Below, piece after piece: positions 58,252 through 64,000 of a stretch of DNA of 64,000 nt; position 1 is the first letter of the stretch; every line of letters starts with the position of its first letter. The notes beneath the pieces are model-generated. The model was not told the DNA's origin. It searched no databases and was given only the letters and a program-made list of their open reading frames with translations. The stretch is from Qipengyuania nanhaisediminis (GTDB lineage: Bacteria; Pseudomonadota; Alphaproteobacteria; Sphingomonadales; Sphingomonadaceae), in contig NZ_FOWZ01000003.1 of NCBI RefSeq assembly GCF_900115585.1, positions 310,001-374,000 of the forward strand, read 5' to 3'. The position numbers were made by a program, and so were the translations under genes.

Positions 58252-59571
58252 TTGAGGTTTTCTGCGAAGTGTGCTTACTATGTGATTACTTTTTTGGTGG
58301 AGCGCAGTTTGGGCAAGTTGACGCAGGCGAGGGTGGACAAGGCTGAGCAGCGCGCGAAGCAGTACTTTATCTGGGATCGGGACTTGAAAGGATTTGGTTT
58401 ACGTATCTCGCCAGGCGGCGCCAAATCGTATGTCATCCAGTACCGTATGGGAGGCCGGGGCTTTCCGGCTAAACGCTACACGATAGGGAAGCACGACAGC
58501 CCATGGACGACAGTCGCTGCCAGAGGCGAAGCCAAGCGACTGCTTGCTGAAATCGAACTCGGTAATGATCCAAAGGACGCCGAAGAAGAACGCCGCGCAG
58601 ACCAGTTGCACAGTCGGTTCGAGCAATTCGCCAACCAGTTCCTCGAGCTTTATGGCGAGCGCGAATGGGCACCAAACAATTATAAGAACCAGAAAGGTTA
58701 TCTCAGCAATTGGATCGTGCCGATAATGGGAAAGAAGCCCCTCGGCACCATTAAGCGTAAAGACGTTGTAGCGGTGCTCGACAAGGTGCCGGCAAACAAG
58801 CCATCGCTGCCTCGTAATTTGTTCGTTTTGATGCGCTTGATGTTCAACTGGGCAGTGGACCGAGGTGCGTTAGAGAAATCGCCTATTGCCGGCATGAAGC
58901 CGCCGAGGCAACCGAGTGAGAGGCATCACATCCTTGCTCACGATGAGCTGATTTTGCTGGCTGCCTATGCAGAGCGGATGGGTCCCGTTTGGGGTAACCT
59001 GATCCACATGCTGCTTCTCACAGGCCAGCGTCGAAACGAAGTGGCGCGTGCTGATTGGTCTGAGTTCAATAAGGCTCTGCGACTATGGACCATTCCTCCC
59101 GCACGAACGAAAAACGGTCGCGAACAGATTGTACCTCTCAACGCAGGTGCAATGGCGTGCCTCAACGAACTTGCGGGGAGGCATCGGGAAGGTGATGGCG
59201 ATGCCTGGCCGAAGCGTGGCTATGTGTTTTTCCATCACGACGGAAAGCCAGTCTCGGGCTTCTCGCGCATGAAGAGGCGGTTGGATAAGGGGCTGGCCTC
59301 AGCCAGTACGATTGAGATGCAGCCGTGGCGCTTCCATGATCTGCGTCGAACAGTCGCGACCAACATGCAGCAGCTTGGCGTGCGCTTTGAAGTGACGGAG
59401 GCACTGCTCAATCATGTTTCAGTCACACATGCTGGGGTGGCGTCTGTCTATCATCGGCATGACTGGTTAGATGAAAAGCGGTCGGCGCTGGAAGCGTGGA
59501 GCGCAAGACTCGCCCAGTTGACTGAAGACTGGGATGGCTTTCTTCCGGATGCCAAGGAGCCTAAAAGCTAG
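58252..59571 (+). CDS. Tyrosine-type phage/island integrase
   Basis: A tyrosine recombinase of about 439 residues with the N-terminal arm-binding domain (KQYFIWDRDLKGFGLRISPGGAKSYVIQYRMGGR, DUF4102-like), the core-binding domain (APNNYKNQKGYLSNWIVPIMG) and the catalytic domain with Arg in LLTGQRRNEVARADW, HDLRR near residue 362, and the nucleophile Tyr in VASVYHRHDWLDEK. The start is uncertain: the frame opens with TTG at 58252 and a GTG at 58297 would suit better. It lies next to the tRNA-Pro remnant, the usual place for island integrases, and reads into the island. Confidence 0.9.
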   Translation: MRFSAKCAYYVITFLVERSLGKLTQARVDKAEQRAKQYFIWDRDLKGFGLRISPGGAKSYVIQYRMGGRGFPAKRYTIGKHDSPWTTVAARGEAKRLLAEIELGNDPKDAEEERRADQLHSRFEQFANQFLELYGEREWAPNNYKNQKGYLSNWIVPIMGKKPLGTIKRKDVVAVLDKVPANKPSLPRNLFVLMRLMFNWAVDRGALEKSPIAGMKPPRQPSERHHILAHDELILLAAYAERMGPVWGNLIHMLLLTGQRRNEVARADWSEFNKALRLWTIPPARTKNGREQIVPLNAGAMACLNELAGRHREGDGDAWPKRGYVFFHHDGKPVSGFSRMKRRLDKGLASASTIEMQPWRFHDLRRTVATNMQQLGVRFEVTEALLNHVSVTHAGVASVYHRHDWLDEKRSALEAWSARLAQLTEDWDGFLPDAKEPKS

Positions 59572-59573
59572 GT

Positions 59574-59795
59574 CTAACAAGCTTCATGACATTCCTCAGA
59601 AATTACAATCAACGGCAGGAATGGGCCGATTGCTGTCGGTCCGCTTTCGGGGCTTGGGGCCGTGAAAGCCGACATCCTGCTGGCGACCCGATAGCTGCCC
59701 TTCATGAACGAATGACTTGCGCCCGATCATCACCTGGTATTTGGGGGCGTTCGCTGTTCATGTTAGCATTGGCAATTCGCTAGGAGGTCGCGTTG
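59574..59795. other. Non-coding stretch after integrase
   Basis: No gene is convincing here. Two short open stretches begin near 59586 but show no family-like composition or ribosome-binding site. The end of the region supplies the ribosome-binding site AGGAGG (59782-59787) for the next gene. Confidence 0.5.
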
Positions 59796-60050
59796 ATGCA
59801 CGCGGGTTGGGTTTTGTATCCCACCCAGAAGATGCCGATGATGCCGCAGTATGTTCTTGAATTTGACGATGACGATCTGGGTCAACCAAAAAGGGTTGAG
59901 TTTGGTGCAGAAAATCCAGCTGCCGCGTTGCCGCTCTTAAAAGGCGAAAATAAATTTCGTCAGGTCAAATTGTGGGAAGGCGACCGCCTCTTGGGTGAAT
60001 TGATGAGGGATGGTCGGGGCGTTTGGCACTTAAACGACGATCCCATCTGA
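59796..60050 (+). CDS. Small hypothetical island protein
   Basis: An 84-residue protein starting at ATG 59796, 8 bases after AGGAGG. It is acidic and mixed alpha/beta: PQYVLEFDDDDLGQPKRVEFGAENPAAALPLLKGENKFRQVKLWEGDRLLGELMRDGRGVWHL. I do not recognise it. It overlaps the convergent small gene by 21 bases. Confidence 0.6.
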   Translation: MHAGWVLYPTQKMPMMPQYVLEFDDDDLGQPKRVEFGAENPAAALPLLKGENKFRQVKLWEGDRLLGELMRDGRGVWHLNDDPI

Positions 60051-60314
60051 CTGCGAATGTGCCGTCAAAACCGAAGCTTGTTCCATCTTAGCCATTTCCT
60101 GGCGCATCCGAGTGAGAGTCAATCGCTGCTCGAAATTCACCAGCACGTCTTCAGCCGAGTTGGTAACTAGGCCCTGCCGAACCATGTTTCTCACAAGCTT
60201 GCGCTGACTATTTATCACGCTCTGAAACCCTTTGGCCTGGCCGACAAGAACTTCGAAGGGTGAAACGGAAAGACTGCGGGTGCGGCGATTCATTGGCCTG
60301 TCTCCGGACGACAT
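60030..60314 (-). CDS. Small hypothetical helical protein next to response regulator
   Basis: A 94-residue basic protein, mostly helical: PFEVLVGQAKGFQSVINSQRKLVRNMVRQGLVTNSAEDVLVNFEQRLTLTRMRQEMAKMEQ. An ATG at 60293 would also be possible. It lies 15 bases after the response regulator on the same strand, so the two may form an operon. Small helical partners next to single-domain regulators occur in alphaproteobacterial islands; I cannot name this one. Confidence 0.55.
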   Translation of the reverse strand: MSSGDRPMNRRTRSLSVSPFEVLVGQAKGFQSVINSQRKLVRNMVRQGLVTNSAEDVLVNFEQRLTLTRMRQEMAKMEQASVLTAHSQSDGIVV

Positions 60315-60329
60315 GAGCGGCGCCGGTTC

Positions 60330-60698
60330 TCATTTTATGGCCGCATTCACAGCTTCTAGCAAATCTTTCCCCTGGACCGGTTTTGCGAACATCACACTCT
60401 TGGAGATGTACTGTTTCTCCCAGTCGCATTGGCTGTCCTCGGAGACAAAAATAATGGGCAATTCGCCCAGCAACTCACGAGACTTTCGAGCTACATCCCA
60501 ACCATCCGGGCCCTGCCCGAGATTTATATCGGTCAAAAGTAGGTCGATCCCATCGCGGCTGTCGGCCATGATCTTGAAGGCCTCTTCCGCGTGAAAGGCT
60601 TCCAAAGTTTCGAAACCGGCATCCTCGAACAAGTCAACCAAATCCATGCAGATGAATGCCTCATCCTCGACAATGAGAATTTTGAATCGACCCGTCAC
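60330..60698 (-). CDS. Single-domain (CheY-like) response regulator
   Basis: A 122-residue receiver domain: acidic pocket VEDEAFICMDL (about residues 10-20), phospho-acceptor Asp in LLLTDINLGQGPDG (about 56), Ser in IFVSEDS and Lys in FAKPVQG (about 107). No output domain. It starts at a GTG. No kinase is near it in this window, so it may be a phosphate sink or bind a partner such as the helical protein downstream. The nearest resemblance is to the regulators beside stress-response genes in sphingomonads. Confidence 0.85.
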   Translation of the reverse strand: MTGRFKILIVEDEAFICMDLVDLFEDAGFETLEAFHAEEAFKIMADSRDGIDLLLTDINLGQGPDGWDVARKSRELLGELPIIFVSEDSQCDWEKQYISKSVMFAKPVQGKDLLEAVNAAIK

Positions 60699-60846
60699 GC
60701 GCCGCCCCTTTTTCCAGCTCCTACATCAAATGATAAAAGGTCTTGGATGAGGGATGTTCCGGTCAGTCACATGAGGAATTCACTGTGTGATATTCTGGCA
60801 ACTGATCGCTGTTCAGGGCAAGGTCCGCCTATGCTAGGATTTCGAT

Positions 60847-61041
60847 ATGAGGAGGGGCGAATCAGAACTTGAGATGGTGCGGCGACATGTATCGCGAGGT
60901 CGAAAGCTCATTGAGAGACAACGACAGCTGATCGCCGACAAGGAGGAGAAAGGTCAGCCTACCGGGCTGGCTCGGGATACGCTTGACCAACTGGGAACGA
61001 CTCAACGGATGCACGAACAGCATCTGGAGCAGATTGAGTAA
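60847..61041 (+). CDS. Small helical hypothetical protein
   Basis: A 64-residue charged protein: LEMVRRHVSRGRKLIERQRQLIADKEEKGQPTGLARDTLDQLGTTQRMHEQHLEQIE, which looks like a helical hairpin. Small proteins of this form occur beside regulators and stress genes in sphingomonads, without known function. The ATG at 60847 is taken; its own start is followed by AGGAGG, which could instead serve the later ATG at 60874 only if spacing is relaxed. Confidence 0.55.
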   Translation: MRRGESELEMVRRHVSRGRKLIERQRQLIADKEEKGQPTGLARDTLDQLGTTQRMHEQHLEQIE

Positions 61042-61184
61042 CAGTGAGGTTAGGCCCTCCGCATGCGACCCCAAACGCTTGTCGCAAGAATAAGGTTCCG
61101 CGGCTAAGGACGCTTTGCGTCGGCCTCCCGTCTGATCCTCCGTTGCTTGCTCTCGCAGGTCTCCGGCTCACGCGAGACAATCAC

Positions 61185-61445
61185 TTAATCCAGATCGTTC
61201 AGCTGATCGATCAGAGAGGCTATCTTCTCGACAGCCTCGCGCGTTTCTCCTTCGTACCTCGCGGCATCTGCACGGACGTAGTCGCCCACCGATGGATGCG
61301 CGATATATTTCACTGCGGCAGCTCGATAAGCCATCATGGCCTTGTGCAACTCGTCATGACTTGTTGGCTTGCCATCCTTCGCAGCGACTGCCTTTGAGGC
61401 CACGTCGCGCGCGCGCGCAGCCAGATCATCAAGGCCTTCCTGCAT
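61185..61445 (-). CDS. Small helical hypothetical protein
   Basis: An 86-residue helical protein: MQEGLDDLAARARDVASKAVAAKDGKPTSHDELHKAMMAYRAAAVKYIAHPSVGDYVRADAARYEGETREAVEKIASLIDQLNDLD. A good ribosome-binding site (AGGAGGC) precedes the ATG. No signal peptide or membrane helix. I cannot identify it; it resembles small stress-associated helical proteins. Confidence 0.6.
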   Translation of the reverse strand: MQEGLDDLAARARDVASKAVAAKDGKPTSHDELHKAMMAYRAAAVKYIAHPSVGDYVRADAARYEGETREAVEKIASLIDQLNDLD

Positions 61446-61677
61446 ATCACGCCTCCTTTCACCGGTGTGGTGCTTACCTAAATCGCCAGCTTGAGCCGAA
61501 GATTAAAACCTGTCTTCGATGCGCGACGCGTTGGGAAACTTAATCGGACCCAGACAACGCTTCACCCCGCTGCCTGCACAGCTCGAACCAGTACAGAAAC
61601 TCTTACACCCCCGTTGGAATTATATGAATACAACGTCCAGCAGAAAGCGAAAAACCCAGATAGAGAGGTTTGAAGAA

Positions 61678-62508
61678 ATGAATGACTCGGTCACTTTCCA
61701 GCCCGAGATCGCCGAGGAACCCCGTATGCCGGGAACCGAAGCGCATATGAATGATAAACCGGATTGGCGGCCCCGATACCGAGGATCCGAACGGCTCAGA
61801 GGGAAGGTCGCAATCGTTACGGGCGCAGATAGCGGGATCGGGAGGGCGGTCGCTGCTCTTTTTGCGCGAGAGGGGGCTGACGTCGCCATTGTCTACCTCG
61901 CCGACGAGGAAAGCAAAGACGCCAAAAAGACCAAAGAGATTGTCGAGGACGAAGGACAGAAAGCAATCTGCATCCAGGGAGACTTGGGTTTTTGCGAGTT
62001 TGCCGATGAAGTCGTGGCTCGTACCATCGATGAGTTGGGTAGCCTCGATATTCTGGTGAACAACGCCGGCGAGCAGCATCCCGATGAGCGCGTCGAGGAA
62101 ATTACCGACGATCAGCTTCGGCGTACGTTCCAAACCAATATCTTCTCCATGTTCTATCTAGTACAGGCCGCCCGGCCACACCTCGGAAAGGGTGGCGCAA
62201 TCATCAACTGCACTAGCGTCACAATGTACAAGGGCTCTGACAATCTACTCGATTACTCAGCAACAAAAGGCGCGATCACGGCCTTCACTCGATCTTTGTC
62301 AGAAAATCTTGTCGGCGATGGTATCCTGGTGAATGCGGTAGCCCCTGGTCCGATCTGGACACCGCTCAATCCATATGGCGGACAGCCACCCGAAGACATG
62401 GATGATTTCGGAAAGAACACGCCGATGAGGCGCCCGGGGCAACCGAACGAAGTCGCCCCAGCATTTCTTTTTCTTGCGTGTGAGGACTCCAGCTATATGT
62501 CAGGCTAG
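61678..62508 (+). CDS. SDR oxidoreductase with premature stop near the C-terminus
   Basis: A 276-residue short-chain dehydrogenase of the stress-associated general type: [26 protein letters not shown] is the NAD(P) site, then NNAG at about residue 127, catalytic Ser in CTSVTMYKG, Tyr/Lys in DYSATKGAI. The family normally ends SxMSGQxLHPNGG; here the codon expected for Gln is TAG (62506-62508), and the frame then continues VVHPNGGIVVGS to a TGA at 62545. So a nonsense change removes the last 13 residues. The start ATG at 61678 has GAGAGG upstream; an earlier ATG at 61624 is possible. Confidence 0.8.
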   Translation: MNDSVTFQPEIAEEPRMPGTEAHMNDKPDWRPRYRGSERLRGKVAIVTGADSGIGRAVAALFAREGADVAIVYLADEESKDAKKTKEIVEDEGQKAICIQGDLGFCEFADEVVARTIDELGSLDILVNNAGEQHPDERVEEITDDQLRRTFQTNIFSMFYLVQAARPHLGKGGAIINCTSVTMYKGSDNLLDYSATKGAITAFTRSLSENLVGDGILVNAVAPGPIWTPLNPYGGQPPEDMDDFGKNTPMRRPGQPNEVAPAFLFLACEDSSYMSG

Positions 62509-62564
62509 GTCGTGCACCCTAATGGCGGAATTGTCGTCGGAAGCTGACAGCGAAGGAGATAGTC

Positions 62565-62750
62565 ATGCCAGCCAAATCGAAAGCGCAACAAAAAGCTGCA
62601 GGAGCAGCGTTGAGTGCCAAGCGCGGCGATAGCAAGAAAAGCGACCTGCAAGGCGCGTCAAAAGAAATGTATGACTCGATGAGCGAAAGTGAATTGGAAG
62701 ACTTCGCCAGCACCAAGCGCAAGGGGAAGCCCGAGCATAAAAGCGCATAG
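62565..62750 (+). CDS. DUF3008 family small protein
   Basis: A 61-residue basic/acidic mixed protein: MPAKSKAQQKAAGAALSAKRGD, then SDLQGASKEMYDSMSESELEDFASTKRKGKPEHKS. This is the DUF3008 pattern, a small soluble protein of unknown role often placed with stress genes. A GAAGGAGATAG ribosome-binding site precedes the ATG. It is 17 bases downstream of the second stop of the SDR and likely in its operon. Confidence 0.85.
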   Translation: MPAKSKAQQKAAGAALSAKRGDSKKSDLQGASKEMYDSMSESELEDFASTKRKGKPEHKSA

Positions 62751-62829
62751 GAGGCAGCGCTCCTTTCGATGCCCAAAATATGTGATGGTCTCGGGGAACG
62801 TATCCCTCGCGGAGTTCTTAAAGCTGTCG

Positions 62830-63297
62830 ATGACCGACGATAAAGAATGCGGCAGGTCACATCAGACTGCCTCTACCTTGGGCGAAAGTAGCTCCGAAGA
62901 CCAACATCAGGCGAAAACGAAATTTCGCATGTTCGGGCGCAACACAGTGGCCAGCGCCTTTACCTTCACGCTCGATTTCGGAATTCTATGGCTTCTTGTG
63001 GAATGGGGCGGCCTCCCGCAATTCCTAGCAGCTGCCATTGCCTTCATTCCAGCAATGGTCGTTTTCTACTTCATCCAGAAACGTTGGGTTTTTGCGGGAA
63101 ACGATCGCGAAACATGGAAAGGGTTCGGCTACTTTTCCCTCAATGTGGCGATAGGCTATGTTTCGATGCTGGCGATTTTCTGGCTGATGCTTGAATTCGT
63201 TCAAGTCCACTATCTGATCTCTCGCCTTATCGCCTCGGTTGTATACGGCCTCCTGCTGTTTTTCCTGAATGGAAAGTTCAACTTCAAGAAACTCTAA
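62830..63297 (+). CDS. GtrA-family membrane protein
   Basis: A 155-residue protein with four hydrophobic helices (FTFTLDFGILWLLVEWG, FLAAAIAFIPAMVVFYFIQ, SLNVAIGYVSMLAIFWLMLEF, ISRLIASVVYGLLLFFLNGKFNF), typical of GtrA, proposed to flip or position undecaprenyl-linked sugars. It begins MTDDKECGR at 62830; an ATG at 62785 in frame is an alternative. The N-terminal 35 residues are polar and variable. No glycosyltransferase lies beside it in this window. Confidence 0.82.
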   Translation: MTDDKECGRSHQTASTLGESSSEDQHQAKTKFRMFGRNTVASAFTFTLDFGILWLLVEWGGLPQFLAAAIAFIPAMVVFYFIQKRWVFAGNDRETWKGFGYFSLNVAIGYVSMLAIFWLMLEFVQVHYLISRLIASVVYGLLLFFLNGKFNFKKL

Positions 63298-63440
63298 TTG
63301 CTTGCGCCGATCTGGGCGCAGAACAGCCCATGATAGTGGTTAGGTTGCGATCGCTTCCTGCTGATGTCATCGGTTTGCAGGACACCAATGGGTGTGTGAG
63401 CATTTAATAACTTATCGAACCACATCTTTACCGGAGACGA

Positions 63441-64000
63441 CTGCTGCACGATTGGCTGCCCTATTGCGGAAAGGCTCCCGAGCCTGGGGGCTGGTTTTTC
63501 CATTGGAATTTCGCACCCGAATTGCTGGCGTCTCTGCTGGTCTTGGTCGGGGTCGCATACTGGAAACGCGAGAGACTGAGGGCGGCACCGACACACGGAC
63601 TCATTGGCATCTTTTGCTTTCTTTACATCAGCCCCTTCTGCGCGCTCGGGTCCGCTTTGTTTACAGTACGCATCGTTCACGATGTCATACTGGCAGCGGT
63701 GTTCGCCCCACTGCTCATTGGGGCCTTTCGGCTCGAGGAAAAGAGTTTGCCTGGCTCGTTGACCTTATGGACTGTGGTCCATGCCATCACATTCTGGGTC
63801 TGGCATACACCTTTTCTGTACGAGCTTGCCATGAGAAACGAGGCGGTTTTCTGGCTTATGCAGATCAGCATCGTCGCCACGGCAGCAGCATGGTGGGTCA
63901 AGGTCATTCGATCGCCAGCACCAGCGGCCGCGACGGGCTTGTTGGCGACGATGGTCGCAATGGGGACACTTGGCGCGCTCCTAACCTTTGCGCACCGTGC
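63441..64000 (+). CDS. CtaG/caa3-type cytochrome c oxidase assembly protein, partial, no standard start
   Basis: The frame from 63441 to the window end has no stop and encodes a membrane protein: DWLPYCGKAPEPGGWFFHW near the start, several hydrophobic helices, RIVHDVILAAVFAPLLIGAF, and VVHAITFWVWHTPFLYELAM. This matches the caa3-type oxidase assembly factor CtaG family. The frame opens after a TAA at 63408, and no ATG, GTG or TTG precedes the conserved DWLPYCG; CTG codons at 63441 and 63444 follow GGAG, so a CTG start or a lost start is implied. The gene runs off the right edge. Confidence 0.75.
   Translation, partial: MLHDWLPYCGKAPEPGGWFFHWNFAPELLASLLVLVGVAYWKRERLRAAPTHGLIGIFCFLYISPFCALGSALFTVRIVHDVILAAVFAPLLIGAFRLEEKSLPGSLTLWTVVHAITFWVWHTPFLYELAMRNEAVFWLMQISIVATAAAWWVKVIRSPAPAAATGLLATMVAMGTLGALLTFAHR

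Noticed and set aside
59586..59783. Open frame of 65 codons after the integrase
   Set aside because: No ribosome-binding site, composition not protein-like (Arg/Trp/Cys-heavy), no similarity recognised.
62785..62815. GGAAC...GTT resembling an EcfG general-stress promoter upstream of gtrA
   Set aside because: Spacing is 14 bases instead of the usual 16-18, so it was not called.
62785..62829. GtrA start at 62785
   Set aside because: No ribosome-binding site is seen and the extra residues add nothing conserved; kept as an alternative only.

Overview
The window looks like chromosomal DNA of a high-GC alphaproteobacterium of the Sphingomonadales, most likely the Erythrobacteraceae (Erythrobacter/Qipengyuania/Altererythrobacter group). 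This is inferred from protein character and gene order: purM, a DUF2066 protein, hdaA, cysE and DUF2794 in a row; an atpHAGDC operon with a very short epsilon subunit; a class I lysyl-tRNA synthetase; a 3TM gene-transfer-agent-type holin; and a SoxR/VOC pair. No rRNA or replication origin is present.

Layout. 1-9 kb holds core metabolism: purM (partial), hdaA, cysE, an SDR, gph, glmU, a small HNH protein and a SOUL protein. 9-16.5 kb holds a prolyl oligopeptidase and the ATP synthase F1 operon, which has an extra lipoprotein gene between atpG and atpD. 16.7-25.4 kb holds a TauD-like dioxygenase and a membrane serine protease, then a concentration of DNA-damage and replication-restart genes (ada, a J-domain protein, an Fe-S photolyase, a SRAP protein, priA). 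25.4-33.1 kb holds a DUF4197 protein, an ArsR regulator, an amidohydrolase, the divergent VOC/soxR pair with a clear SoxR operator, a TonB-like protein, a SixA phosphatase and a DinG-like helicase. 33.2-50 kb carries three c-di-GMP proteins (PAS-GGDEF-EAL-PilZ, MASE1-PAS-GGDEF, membrane GGDEF), lysS, cytochrome b561, an Arg-rich RcnB-like protein, ettA, a glycosyltransferase, an M28 peptidase and a MATE exporter. Two tRNAs (Pro-TGG and Ile2-CAT) follow. 50.3-57.5 kb has a polysaccharide deacetylase overlapping a histidine-kinase-like protein with a degenerate ATPase domain, an Lrp regulator, a GFA protein, the accBC/aroQ block and a holin.

From about 58.1 kb the character changes. A 3' half of tRNA-Pro(GGG) is followed by a tyrosine integrase and visibly more A/T-rich DNA with small hypothetical genes, a lone response regulator, an SDR with an internal stop codon, DUF3008, GtrA and a CtaG-like gene running off the end. 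I read this as the left end of a genomic island whose other end lies beyond the window.

The observations most worth checking are: (1) a conserved element of about 58 nt placed just upstream of both lysS and aroQ, 21 kb apart and on opposite strands; (2) the tRNA-Pro remnant that defines the island; (3) the lipoprotein gene inside the ATP synthase operon; (4) the degenerate kinase coupled to a deacetylase; (5) the SoxR box; (6) the nonsense codon in the island SDR. No completely new multi-gene system could be demonstrated from sequence alone.
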